From: Bradyrhizobium sp. 141
GTDB taxonomy: Bacteria; Pseudomonadota; Alphaproteobacteria; Rhizobiales; Xanthobacteraceae
Assembly (NCBI RefSeq): GCF_023074055.1
Contig: NZ_JADPKR010000026.1
Coordinates: 62,001 to 126,000, forward strand
Direction: 5' to 3'
DNA length: 64,000 nt
In this document: in pieces, positions 16,147 to 24,059 of the stretch
Numbering within the stretch: position 1 is the first letter of the stretch
Layout: the number at the start of each line of letters is the position of its first letter
The notes under the pieces: generated by a model
Told to the model about the DNA's origin: nothing
Databases searched by the model: none
Seen by the model: the letters and a program-made list of their open reading frames with translations, nothing else
Made by a program: the position numbers and the translations under genes

Positions 16147-17205
16147 GTGGCTGACGGCGTCAGGAAAGACGAGGAGTTTTCGGGCACCAAGCCGGTCGAG
16201 GAGCGGCATCGTTTCGACGAGCTGCGCCTGGAAGCCTGGATGCGCGACAACGTCGAAGGCTTCGAAGGACCGCTGGTCGTGCTCCAGTTCAAGGGCGGCC
16301 AGTCCAACCCGACCTATCGCCTGAACACGCCGAACCGTTCCTACGTGATGCGCCGAAAGCCGTTCGGCAAATTGCTGCCGTCCGCGCATGCGGTCGATCG
16401 CGAATATCGCGTCATCGCAGCCCTTGGAAAGCAGGGCTTTCCGGTCGCGCGCGCCTATGCGCTGTGCCAGGACGATAGCGTCATCGGCGCGGCCTTCTAC
16501 ATCATGTCGATGGAAGACGGCCGGGTGTTCTGGGATCCGACGCTGCCGAGCCAGACGCCGGAAGATCGCCGCAAGATATTCACCAGCAAGATCGAGACGC
16601 TGGCGAAGCTTCACATGTACGATCCTGTTGCGATCGGGCTCGGCGAGTTCGGCAAGCCGGGCAACTATTTCGCGCGCCAGATCGACCGCTGGACCAAGCA
16701 ATACCGCGCGTCGGAAACGCAGCACATTCCGGAGTTCGAGAAGGTCGCCGAATGGCTGCCCAAGACCGTGCCGGAGCAGGCGCGCGTCTCGATCGTCCAC
16801 GGCGACTACCGTCTCGACAACATGATTTTCCACGCGACGGAACCGCGCGTGCAGGCCGTGCTCGACTGGGAGCTGTCGACGCTCGGCGATCCCATGGCCG
16901 ACTTCACCTATCTGTTGATGCAGTGGATCATGCCGGGCCTTGATGGTGCTGATCTCAAGGCGCTCAACATCCCGAGCGTGGAGGAGGCCGCGCAGATCTA
17001 TTGCAACGTCACCAAGATGACGGTGCCCGATCTCAACTGGTATTTCGCCTACAATCTGTTCCGCCTCGCCGGCATCACGCAAGGCATCGCCGGCCGCGTC
17101 CGCGACGGCACCGCCGCCAACGCCAAGGCCCTGGAGTCAGCCAAGCGCACCGTGCCGCTGTCAAAGGCCTCGTGGGAATACGCGCAGAAGGCGGGCGCGG
17201 TTTAG
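16147..17205 (+). CDS. Phosphotransferase of the APH / ACAD10-11 kinase type
   Basis: 352 residues starting at GTG, with a G-G-A-G-C upstream. The kinase-like fold shows the G-G-Q-S-N-P-T-Y-R-L nucleotide loop, Y-V-M-R-R-K-P lysine strand, catalytic H-G-D-Y-R-L-D-N (about 218-225) and metal-binding D-W-E-L-S-T-L-G-D-P. This exact set, in particular the D-W-E-L-S motif, is typical of the kinase domain fused to ACAD10/11 rather than of drug-resistance enzymes. It follows the dehydrogenase gene by 140 bases. Together they would make a two-protein system for 4-hydroxy acids, as reported for LvaA/LvaC in levulinate catabolism; the substrate here is inference. Confidence 0.85.
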   Translation: MADGVRKDEEFSGTKPVEERHRFDELRLEAWMRDNVEGFEGPLVVLQFKGGQSNPTYRLNTPNRSYVMRRKPFGKLLPSAHAVDREYRVIAALGKQGFPVARAYALCQDDSVIGAAFYIMSMEDGRVFWDPTLPSQTPEDRRKIFTSKIETLAKLHMYDPVAIGLGEFGKPGNYFARQIDRWTKQYRASETQHIPEFEKVAEWLPKTVPEQARVSIVHGDYRLDNMIFHATEPRVQAVLDWELSTLGDPMADFTYLLMQWIMPGLDGADLKALNIPSVEEAAQIYCNVTKMTVPDLNWYFAYNLFRLAGITQGIAGRVRDGTAANAKALESAKRTVPLSKASWEYAQKAGAV

Positions 17206-17216
17206 GAATGACAAAG

Positions 17217-17239
17217 GCGCGGCTGATGGCCGTGCTTTT
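17217..17239 (+). terminator. Terminator after the phosphotransferase gene
   Basis: GCGCGGC and GCCGTGC (one G-U pair) flank a five-base loop and are followed by TTTT. The hairpin begins 12 bases after the stop codon at 17205 and closes the dehydrogenase-phosphotransferase unit. Confidence 0.6.
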
Positions 17240-17252
17240 CGTTAATGCGCCG

Positions 17253-17310
17253 CTCTCGTGTCCCGGACGCGGAGCAGCACGAAGTGCTGCTCCGCAGAGC
17301 CGGGACCCAG
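17253..17310 (+). repeat. REP-like palindrome, copy 1 (forward)
   Basis: A 58-base imperfect palindrome starting C-T-C-T-C-G-T-G-T-C-C-C-G-G and ending G-C-C-G-G-G-A-C-C-C-A-G. The inner stem here is a perfect 12-base pair (GCGGAGCAGCAC with its complement) around a GAA loop. Its last base directly precedes the stop codon of the minus-strand GIY-YIG gene. Six more copies occur in the next 5.5 kb. Confidence 0.85.
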
Positions 17311-17607
17311 TCACGTCGCCAAAGTGCTCAGCTCATCAGTAAGATCGCGCCAATCCGGATTGAGCTCCTCGATCAACTTGAGCTTCCAAGCGCGCCGCCA
17401 ACGCTTCAGCGTATGCTCGCGCGAGCGCGCCTCGAGTATGGACTCGTAGGTTTCGAAATACAGCAGCAGTGTCACGTCATACTGCCGTGTGAAGCCGGGT
17501 ATGAGCTTGGCCTTGTGCTCGCTTATCCGGCGAACGAGATTGTTCGTTACCCCGATGTAGAGAGTGCCGTTTCGTTTGCTCGTGAGAATGTAAACGAAGT
17601 AAGGCAT
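17311..17607 (-). CDS. GIY-YIG nuclease-domain protein (98 aa)
   Basis: A single-domain GIY-YIG protein of the short UPF0213/YhbQ-like kind. The motif is V-Y-I-L at 5-8 and Y-I-G at 17-19, followed by T-N-N-L-V-R-R and H31, with the acidic E-A-R-S-R-E pair near 59-64 and K-R-W afterwards. These residues form the nuclease active site in the family. The gene sits between REP copy 1, which touches its stop codon, and copy 2, which ends 70 bases upstream of its start. The two REPs face each other, as in the gene-less pairs at 20083-20219 and 22686-22827. A role in spreading those repeats is a hypothesis. Confidence 0.85.
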   Translation of the reverse strand: MPYFVYILTSKRNGTLYIGVTNNLVRRISEHKAKLIPGFTRQYDVTLLLYFETYESILEARSREHTLKRWRRAWKLKLIEELNPDWRDLTDELSTLAT

Positions 17608-17677
17608 GACGATCCACCAGTGCTGACACATACCGCTGCGCTCTAAAGTTGCATGCTTCGATACCGTCGCCAAGCGT

Positions 17678-17735
17678 CTCTGGGTCCCGGCTCTGCGGAG
17701 CGTCACTTCGTGCCGCACCGCGTCCGGGACACGAG
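17678..17735 (-). repeat. REP-like palindrome, copy 2 (reverse)
   Basis: Same family as copy 1 in the opposite orientation: C-T-C-T-G-G-G-T-C-C-C-G-G at the left and C-C-G-G-G-A-C-A-C-G-A-G-A at the right. It lies 70 bases upstream of the GIY-YIG start codon and closes the bracket around that gene. Confidence 0.85.
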
Positions 17736-17771
17736 ATCGGTTTTCTCGGCGTCTACGGAGCGGATTAAGCC

Positions 17772-17830
17772 GTCTCGTGTCCCGGACGCGCTGCGACGCG
17801 TAGCGTTGCTGCGCAGAGCCGGGACCCAGA
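17772..17830 (+). repeat. REP-like palindrome, copy 3 (forward)
   Basis: Third copy, 36 bases from copy 2 and in the opposite direction. It ends 17 bases after the argE stop codon on the minus strand, so it could also form the 3' end hairpin of that message. Confidence 0.85.
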
Positions 17831-17847
17831 AACTTCACGGCTGCTGA

Positions 17848-19020
17848 TTACGACGCGGCGCAATGCCCGATCAGCCTCTCCACGAAGCCCGCGCATTTCT
17901 CCAGCTCCGCCATCTCCACGAACTCGTCCGGCGTGTGCGCCTGCGCGATCGATCCCGGGCCGATCACCACCGAGGGGATGTCGGCCATGCTGGCGAACAG
18001 GCTGGCTTCGGTGCCGAAGGCGACCTTGGCGTGGTCGTTGCGCCCCGCAAGGCTCTTGGCGAGCGTGACGATGGCGGCATCGGCCGCGGTATCGAGTGCG
18101 GGATAGTCGAGGATCTCCTCGAAATCGATGCCGCAATCCGGATGCCGCGCCTTCATCGTCGGCTCGAGCTCGGCCTTGGCCCAGGCGACGATCGCATCCG
18201 TGACCTCGCGCGACTCGGTGATGCCGATACCGCGGCATTCGAAATCCACCGTACAGGTGTCAGGCACGATATTCAGCGCGGCGCCGCCGTGCACGATGCT
18301 GGTGAGCAGCGTCGAATGCGGAACGTCGTAGAGGCTGTCCGTTGATCGCGCGAGAGCAAGCTTCTCGGCCCGGCGGCGGATCTCGACGATCAGCTCGGCG
18401 GCATATTCGATCGCGTTGACGCCGTCGGGCGCGATCGAGGAATGGCGGGCGAGCCCGCGAAACGTCGCGCGCACGCCGTGCTTGCCCTTGTGGCCGATGA
18501 TCACCTTCATCTCGGTCGGCTCGCCGACGAAGCAGCCGAGCGGCCTGATCTTCTTTTTTGCGACCTCGCCGAGCATCGGCCGCACGCCGACGCAGCCGAT
18601 CTCCTCGTCGTAGGAGATCGCCAGATGGATCGGCGTCCTGAGCTTGGCCTCCATCATCTCCGGCACCATGGCGAGGCACACCGCGACAAAACCCTTCATG
18701 TCCGTGGTGCCGCGGCCAAAGAGCTTGCCGTCGCGCTCGATCAGCTTGAACGGATCGTGGCTCCAGTCCTGACCCACCACAGGCACGACGTCGGTATGGC
18801 CTGACAGCACGAAGCCCGGCCGGTCCTCCGGTCCGATCGTGACCCACAGCGAAGCCTTCTGCCCGGTCTCATCAGTGATGCGCTCACCCTTGACCCCAAG
18901 GAAGGCGAGGTAGCTCTCGATATGGGCGATCAGGGGCAGGTTGGTGCGGTCGCTGACGGTGTCGAAGCCGATGAGGTCAGCGAGAAGGTGGCGGATGCGG
19001 TCGGATCTTGAGCTTGGCAT
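17848..19020 (-). CDS. argE: Acetylornithine deacetylase / M20 peptidase
   Basis: 390 residues of the M20 metallopeptidase family. Metal-binding and catalytic motifs are visible in order: S-G-H-T-D-V-V-P, R-G-T-T-D-M-K-G, Y-D-E-E-I-G-C, and a late G-T-E-A-S-L-F with A-H-T-P-D-E-F. ArgE removes acetate from N-acetylornithine in arginine synthesis. The length and the T-D-M-K-G-F tract fit ArgE better than DapE, but related amidohydrolases cannot be excluded. ATG at 19020 is used instead of the longer frame, whose extra 18 residues look noncoding. No other arg gene is near; it is flanked on both sides by repeats. Confidence 0.78.
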   Translation of the reverse strand: MPSSRSDRIRHLLADLIGFDTVSDRTNLPLIAHIESYLAFLGVKGERITDETGQKASLWVTIGPEDRPGFVLSGHTDVVPVVGQDWSHDPFKLIERDGKLFGRGTTDMKGFVAVCLAMVPEMMEAKLRTPIHLAISYDEEIGCVGVRPMLGEVAKKKIRPLGCFVGEPTEMKVIIGHKGKHGVRATFRGLARHSSIAPDGVNAIEYAAELIVEIRRRAEKLALARSTDSLYDVPHSTLLTSIVHGGAALNIVPDTCTVDFECRGIGITESREVTDAIVAWAKAELEPTMKARHPDCGIDFEEILDYPALDTAADAAIVTLAKSLAGRNDHAKVAFGTEASLFASMADIPSVVIGPGSIAQAHTPDEFVEMAELEKCAGFVERLIGHCAAS

Positions 19021-19109
19021 TGTCTCGTTCTGTGAGGGAGTATGGAGGTTGAGAGCTTGCAGGAACCATACCAACGTGGGACTCAGTTGGGCAAATCAAC
19101 ATTGCAACC

Positions 19110-19214
19110 GTCATTCCGGGGCGATGCGCAGCATCGAGCCCGGAATCCATCGGCCGGCATCACCCGCTGCGAAATGGATTCCGGGTTCGCGCCTTCGTCG
19201 CGCCCCGGAATGAC
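19110..19214. repeat. Nested palindromic intergenic repeat
   Basis: Outer arms C-A-T-T-C-C-G-G-G-G-C-G and C-G-C-C-C-C-G-G-A-A-T-G enclose inner arms C-C-C-G-G-A-A-T-C-C-A-T and A-T-G-G-A-T-T-C-C-G-G-G. This two-level layout is a common rhizobial intergenic repeat. It lies just upstream of argE and is distinct from the REP family at 17253. Confidence 0.75.
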
Positions 19215-19313
19215 GAGGGGACTACAATCCCTTGCGTTACCCGACGGGCAAAACACGCGAGCCATAGGTCAACGGACACCGCGAAAAATATTCCACTTTA
19301 TCGAAATTCGGAA

Positions 19314-19760
19314 ATGGCGTATGTGTCGCCGCAACCCGGCCCAAGGAAGAGGGGCGTATCGCGATCGTCACGAACGCGGGCCGGGCGGCGGTGGACGCAG
19401 GTGACATCGGCGCGACTGGTTTTCGCAGGGCGGGCAACCGTGAGCGAAAGTGTCGCGCACACGACCGGTGTGATCGGCGTACGGCAAAATCGTGTGGTCC
19501 TGACGCCCGGGGTCTGTGCGTCAAGGCTTGCGGTGATGTGGCGGCCCGACCGGGCACGCGCATCGATCATCCGCAAGGCGACGGGGGCAATAGTGCATCG
19601 CTCCCCGGGGAGATCACGACATAAGCCGTAAAACCACTGCGCAGGGAAGGCCGGTTGTTTGGCTTCACCTGTATGCCGCTGTGCAGATTTCGCTACTGCC
19701 TTTCGCACAGTGGACCGCGGGTGCCAGCCGGCGCCCGGTCTTCCCTGCGCCCTCTTTCAA
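19314..19760. repeat. Extended Bradyrhizobium-type repeat region
   Basis: Translations of this stretch (for example the minus-strand text with R-H-T-G-E-A-K-Q and F-Y-G-L-C-R-D-L-P-G) match a pattern that I recall being annotated over and over as false small proteins in Bradyrhizobium genomes. I therefore treat it as a dispersed repeat rather than a gene. Codon bias supports no one frame. Boundaries are approximate. Confidence 0.45.
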
Positions 19761-19831
19761 TTGAGGGCGAAGCGATAAAGCAAAGCTCGGGCGAAATGAG
19801 CCGCGAGGATGCGAAGGTGTGTCTGGGAGAC

Positions 19832-19916
19832 GTAGGATGGGTAGAGCACTTGCGAAACCCATCATCTTTCAACGAAGGAAGTGTTGATGGGTTTCGCTTC
19901 GCTCTACCCATCCTGC
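19832..19916. repeat. Palindromic repeat with GTAGGATGGGTAGAGC ends
   Basis: G-T-A-G-G-A-T-G-G-G-T-A-G-A-G-C at the left is repeated inverted at the right, with an inner pair around G-A-A-A-C-C-C-A-T-C and G-A-T-G-G-G-T-T-T-C. The resulting hairpin spans 85 bases. This is a separate intergenic repeat family, also widespread in alphaproteobacteria as far as I recall. Confidence 0.7.
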
Positions 19917-19937
19917 GACCATGCCACCCCACACTCC

Positions 19938-20053
19938 GTCATTGCGAGGAGCCCTTGCGACGAAGCAATCCAGACTGCCACCGCGGAGGGACTCTGGATT
20001 GCTTCCGCCTTCGCCGAGGCTTCGGCGGACAAGTCGCTGCGCTCGCAATGACG
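19938..20053. repeat. Palindromic repeat with CATTGCGAGGAGC ends
   Basis: Starts G-T-C-A-T-T-G-C-G-A-G and ends C-T-C-G-C-A-A-T-G-A-C-G, with an inner inverted pair around C-A-A-T-C-C-A-G and C-T-G-G-A-T-T-G. This is the well-known 'CATTGCGAGGAGC' repeat found across many bacterial genomes. The 1.2 kb from 19021 to 20224 has no gene that I can support. Confidence 0.75.
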
Positions 20054-20082
20054 ATGTTGAGACAGTTGCGCGCCCAACACCG

Positions 20083-20219
20083 CTCTCGTGCCCCGGACGC
20101 TGCGCAGCACGAAGTGATGCGCTGCAGAGCCGGGGCCCATGTTGCAGCGAGCCCTGTGGCTTCTTGGGTCCCGGCTCTGCGCAGCAGCGTAAGAACGCTG
20201 CAGCGCGTCCGGGACACGG
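20083..20219. repeat. Inverted REP pair, copies 4 (forward) and 5 (reverse)
   Basis: Copy 4 occupies 20083-20139 and copy 5 20165-20219, facing each other with a 25-base spacer. Both belong to the family at 17253. The pair ends five bases from the stop codon of the SDR gene at 20225. Two head-to-head REPs with a short spacer match the REPIN layout. Confidence 0.82.
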
Positions 20220-20224
20220 CAGGG

Positions 20225-21010
20225 TTACACCGGCTTGCCCGTATACGGCATCGATGCCGTGAGGCCGCCGTCGACCGGGAACGCCTGGCCGTTGACATAC
20301 GAGGCTTCGTCGCTGGCCAAGAACAGGCCCATCGCCGCGAGCTCGTGCGGCTGGCCGGGGCGCTTGAGCGGGTTGAGCTGGCCGATCTTGTCTTGGGTGC
20401 CGCGCTCCTTGGCGCGGTCGAAGATCGGCTTGGTCATGCCTGTTTCGATCAGGCCCGGGCACACTGCGTTGATGCGCACGCCGGTGCCGGTGAGCGAATA
20501 GGCGGTGGTCTGCACCAGGCTGATCACGCCGGCCTTGCTCGCGGCATAAGGATGTCCGCTGGCGCCGGCCTTGAGGCCCGCGACGGACGCCGTCAGCACG
20601 ATCGCGCCGGATTGCTGCTTCACCATGTGCGGCATCGCATGCTTCACCGCGAGGAACGGCCCGATCAGATTGACGCGCAACACCTCCTGCCAATGCTCCA
20701 CGGTCTGCTCGCCGAGTGGGACGAGCCCGCCGCTGACGCCGGCATTGGCCCAGATCACGTCGAGCCGGCCGTGGGTCTTCACCGCCTTGTCGATCACGGC
20801 GATGACGTCAGTCTCGGACCCCGCGTCGGCGATCATGGCTTCCGCGACGCCGCCGGCCTTTTTCACCTCCTCGACGGTCTCCTTCACCGCCTCGGTGCGA
20901 TCGACTGCAATGAGCTTTGCGCCTTCCCGGGTGAACAGGAGCGCGGCGGCGCGACCGATGCCGCTGCCGGCGCCGGTGATGATGACGGATTTGCCTTGCA
21001 GGCGGCCCAT
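20225..21010 (-). CDS. SDR-family oxidoreductase
   Basis: 261 residues. Cofactor motif T-G-A-G-S-G-I-G at 12-19, N-A-G-V after the fourth strand, catalytic S-V-A-G...Y-A-A-S-K, and a C-terminal F-P-V-D-G-G-L: a classical short-chain dehydrogenase, probably NAD-dependent because V-D-R follows strand 2. The start at 21010 has A-G-G-G-A-G-A-A upstream. It diverges from the histidine phosphatase gene at 21146. The substrate cannot be deduced. Confidence 0.85.
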   Translation of the reverse strand: MGRLQGKSVIITGAGSGIGRAAALLFTREGAKLIAVDRTEAVKETVEEVKKAGGVAEAMIADAGSETDVIAVIDKAVKTHGRLDVIWANAGVSGGLVPLGEQTVEHWQEVLRVNLIGPFLAVKHAMPHMVKQQSGAIVLTASVAGLKAGASGHPYAASKAGVISLVQTTAYSLTGTGVRINAVCPGLIETGMTKPIFDRAKERGTQDKIGQLNPLKRPGQPHELAAMGLFLASDEASYVNGQAFPVDGGLTASMPYTGKPV

Positions 21011-21145
21011 GCGTTTCTCCCTTGTGGTGCCTCGCGCGGCCCTTGCCGCGCGACGGAATTTCAAACAAGATTTCAAACAGTAAAGTGTCTTGAGACACGC
21101 TCACTACTGACGTACAGCGACATCAAACGGGATGGAAGGGTTTCG

Positions 21146-21844
21146 ATGGCAGGCGCAGACAAGCCCAATGTGGTCACGACACGGTGGTGGTGGGTCCGTC
21201 ATGCGCCGGTGCGCAATGACGGCGGCAATATCTACGGTCAGGCCGACATCGCCTGCGACACCAGCGATACCTATGTGTTCAACGCTGTTGCCAAGGTGCT
21301 GCCACGCACGGCGGTCTGGTATTCGAGCAATCTGAAGCGCACGCATCAGACGGCCGAAGCGATCTGGGCGGCCGGCTTCCCCAGGCCCGCGTCGATGAAG
21401 TGGGAAGCGGACCTCGCCGAGCAAAATCTCGGCCGCTGGCAGGGCATGAACCGCGCCGAGTTCGTCGCGAGCCGCCCCGTCGGCACGAGCTGGTTCGCCG
21501 ACATCAACGAGCCCGCGCCCGGCGGCGAAAGTTTTATGGATCTCTACAACCGAACGCGCCGCACCATCGAGCGGATCAACGCTGAGGCGGCCGGGCAGGA
21601 CGTGATCGCGGTCGCGCATGGCGGCACCATCAAGGCCGCTGTCGGCCTCGCGCTCGGTGACTTGCCGGAGCAGGGGCTCGCGTTCGATATCGACAATGTC
21701 TCGGTGACCCGGCTCGATCATTTCGCAAGTCCCGAGCGCACGGTCTGGCGGCTGCCGATGGTGAACCAGCAGCCGTGGATCGCGGATGACGCGCATGCGG
21801 CGATGCACCAGCCGGCGGGACCGGAAGTCAAGAAGCTCGCCTGA
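21146..21844 (+). CDS. Histidine phosphatase-family protein
   Basis: 232 residues with the phospho-acceptor R-H-A motif at 18-20, a second arginine region S-S-N-L-K-R-T-H-Q-T-A and the late catalytic V-A-H-G-G-T-I-K. This is the layout of cobalamin phosphatase / phosphoglycerate-mutase-like enzymes. ATG at 21146 follows G-G-A-A-G-G-G. The much longer upstream frame is shadow across repeats. It lies 69 bases before an SDR gene, possibly cotranscribed; the substrate is unknown. Confidence 0.82.
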   Translation: MAGADKPNVVTTRWWWVRHAPVRNDGGNIYGQADIACDTSDTYVFNAVAKVLPRTAVWYSSNLKRTHQTAEAIWAAGFPRPASMKWEADLAEQNLGRWQGMNRAEFVASRPVGTSWFADINEPAPGGESFMDLYNRTRRTIERINAEAAGQDVIAVAHGGTIKAAVGLALGDLPEQGLAFDIDNVSVTRLDHFASPERTVWRLPMVNQQPWIADDAHAAMHQPAGPEVKKLA

Positions 21845-21913
21845 GCAATTGCGCGCTCGTACCGGCGGGACGTAAGCTCGGGGCCAAATCAAATCGTACT
21901 CTGGGAGAGAAAC

Positions 21914-22681
21914 ATGACCTTGTTCGACATGAAGGGGAAAGTCGCCGTCATCACCGGTTCGACGCGCGGCATCGGGCTCGCGATCGCTGAGCGCATGGCC
22001 GAACACGGCGCCAAGGTGGTGATCTCCTCGCGCAAGGCCGACGTCTGCGAGCAGGTGGCCAAGGGCATCAACGACAAGCACGGCAAGGGCACCGCGGTCG
22101 CGATCGCCGCCAACATCTCGTCGAAGGAGAATCTGCAAAGCCTCGTCGACGAGAGCAACCACGCCTTCGGCAAGATCGACGTGCTGGTTTGCAACGCCGC
22201 CTCGAACCCGTATTACGGCCCGCTCGCCGGCATCTCCGACGATCAATTCAGGAAGATTCTGGACAACAACATCGTCGCCAACAACTGGCTGATCTCGATG
22301 GTGGTGCCGCAGATGATCGAGCGCAAGGACGGCTCGGTCATCATCGTGTCCTCGATCGGCGGTTTGAAAGGCTCGACCATCCTCGGCGCCTACGCGATCT
22401 CCAAGGCCGCCGACATGCAGCTCGCGCGCAACCTCGCCTGCGAATACGGCAAGCACAACATCCGCGTGAACTGCATCGCGCCGGGCCTGATCAAGACCGA
22501 TTTTGCCAAGGCGCTGTGGGACAATCCGGAGAATTTGAAGGCCTCGACCGCGCGCTCGCCGCTGCTGCGCATCGGCATCCCCGACGAGATCGCAGGCGCG
22601 GCGGTGTTCCTGGGATCCGCGGCCGGCGACTTCATGACCGGCCAGACCATGGTGATCGACGGCGGCGCGACGATCAGCTGA
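21914..22681 (+). CDS. SDR-family oxidoreductase
   Basis: 255 residues with T-G-S-T-R-G-I-G (14-21), N-A-A-S-N-P, catalytic S-S-I-G-G and Y-A-I-S-K, and M-V-I-D-G-G-A at the end. The S-S-R-K after strand 2 suggests NADP use. The N-x-Y-Y-G-P tract resembles DHRS4-like carbonyl reductases. A G-G-G-A-G-A-G site precedes the ATG. Immediately downstream (4 bases) begins REP copy 6, so the mRNA 3' end probably carries that hairpin. Confidence 0.85.
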   Translation: MTLFDMKGKVAVITGSTRGIGLAIAERMAEHGAKVVISSRKADVCEQVAKGINDKHGKGTAVAIAANISSKENLQSLVDESNHAFGKIDVLVCNAASNPYYGPLAGISDDQFRKILDNNIVANNWLISMVVPQMIERKDGSVIIVSSIGGLKGSTILGAYAISKAADMQLARNLACEYGKHNIRVNCIAPGLIKTDFAKALWDNPENLKASTARSPLLRIGIPDEIAGAAVFLGSAAGDFMTGQTMVIDGGATIS

Positions 22682-22685
22682 GGTC

Positions 22686-22827
22686 GCTCTCGTGTCCCGG
22701 ACGCGGTGCGGCACGAAGTGCCGCTCCGCAGAGCCGGGATCCAGAACGTCAAGAACGAGATCGCGGAAGCATGGGCCCGGCTCTGCGCAGCAACGCTAAG
22801 GCGTTGCAGCGCGTCCGGGGCACGAGA
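22686..22827. repeat. Inverted REP pair, copies 6 (forward) and 7 (reverse)
   Basis: Copy 6 (22686-22744) and copy 7 (22771-22827) face each other across a 26-base spacer. They fill almost the entire gap between two convergent genes, touching within 4 and 8 bases of the two stop codons. The position would let them act as a shared bidirectional 3' hairpin. Confidence 0.82.
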
Positions 22828-22835
22828 GCGTCGCC

Positions 22836-24059
22836 TCACTCCACCGCCGCGTAAACCAGATCCCGCACCAAGGTCCGCGTGTAATCGCGCTGGCCGGGGC
22901 CCTGGGTCATGAACACCGCGAACAGATCCTCCTTCGGATCGATCCAGAAGAACGTGCCGGCGATGCCGCTCCAGAAATACTGGCCGACGCTGCCGGGGAA
23001 GGGCGCGATGCCAGCTTCGCGGCGCACTGCAAAGCCGAGACCGAAGCCGTGGCCGGGCGACAGCAGCGTGCCATTCGTCACGACATGCGGCCCGAGGTGA
23101 TCGGACGCCATCAGCTCCAGCGTCTTGCGGCCGATGATCCTGTTGCCGTCGAGCGTGCCGCCGTTGCGCAGCATCAGGCAGAAGCGGGCATAATCCATCG
23201 TGGTCGAAACCAGCCCGCCGCCGCCGGACTCCATCACCGGTGCTTCGTGCATGTTGAAGAGCGCGACCTTGTCGCCGGTCCAGGGATCGGCCGCGAACGG
23301 CTCGGCAAGCCGCCCGGAGTTGGCCTCGGAGGTCGAGAAGCCGGTCTCGGCCATCTGCAGCGGCGCGAGCACGCGCTCGGTGAGGAAGGCGCCGAGTGAC
23401 TTGCCGCTGACGACCTCGATGATGCGGCCCAGGATGTCGGTGGAGCGGCTGTAGTTGAACTCCGCGCCGGGCTGGCAGACCATCGGGAAGCTCGCCACCA
23501 ATGCGGCGTGCTCGGCGTTGGTGATCTTGCGGCTGCGGACGCGGGATTCCTGGTAGAGCTTGTGCACGGGCCCGTCGCCCTGGTGCTCGTAGGTGAGACC
23601 CGAGGTGTGGCGAAGCAGGTCCTGCACGGTCATCGGCCGCGCCGGCGGCACCAGCTCGAGCTTGCCGCCCTTGACGATGCCGACCTGCTGGCTGGCAAAT
23701 TCCGGGATGAACTTTGCGACGGCGTCGCTGAGCAGGAGGTGGCCGTCCTCGACCAGCGCCATGATGGCGACCGAGACGATCGGCTTGGTCATCGAGAAGA
23801 TCCGGAAGATCGAATCCCGCGTCATGGGCGCGGCGGCCGCCGGGCTCTGCTTGCCGAGCGCCTCGAACCAGCCGACCTGGCCGCGGCGGGCCACCAGCAC
23901 GGTGACGCCAGGAACGGTTCCCTTGTCGATCTCGCGCTTGAAGGCGTCCGACATGGCCTCGAGGCGGCGACGCGACAGCCCAAGCGTCTCCGGGCGGGCC
24001 TCCGGCAAGGGCGGCGTGTGGATTGCGGAGGCGGCTGTGGTGGCAGCTTGGGCGTTCAT
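22836..24059 (-). CDS. Serine hydrolase of the beta-lactamase/esterase type
   Basis: 407 residues, class C beta-lactamase-like fold. The nucleophile motif S-M-T-K is at 89-92 and the second motif Y-S-R appears in F-N-Y-S-R-S-T-D. A late H-G-x-G-L-G-F-A-like segment takes the place of K-T-G. Such proteins act as esterases or D-amino peptidases (EstB type) and have no signal peptide here, so a resistance role is unlikely. The ATG at 24059 has G-G-G-A-G upstream. It diverges from the lipoprotein gene at 24268; I see no clear promoter in the 208-base gap. Confidence 0.82.
   Translation of the reverse strand: MNAQAATTAASAIHTPPLPEARPETLGLSRRRLEAMSDAFKREIDKGTVPGVTVLVARRGQVGWFEALGKQSPAAAAPMTRDSIFRIFSMTKPIVSVAIMALVEDGHLLLSDAVAKFIPEFASQQVGIVKGGKLELVPPARPMTVQDLLRHTSGLTYEHQGDGPVHKLYQESRVRSRKITNAEHAALVASFPMVCQPGAEFNYSRSTDILGRIIEVVSGKSLGAFLTERVLAPLQMAETGFSTSEANSGRLAEPFAADPWTGDKVALFNMHEAPVMESGGGGLVSTTMDYARFCLMLRNGGTLDGNRIIGRKTLELMASDHLGPHVVTNGTLLSPGHGFGLGFAVRREAGIAPFPGSVGQYFWSGIAGTFFWIDPKEDLFAVFMTQGPGQRDYTRTLVRDLVYAAVE

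Noticed and set aside
19655..21844. 729-codon open frame on the plus strand
   Set aside because: The first 497 codons cross repeats and the antisense of an SDR gene; only the histidine phosphatase part from 21146 is real.
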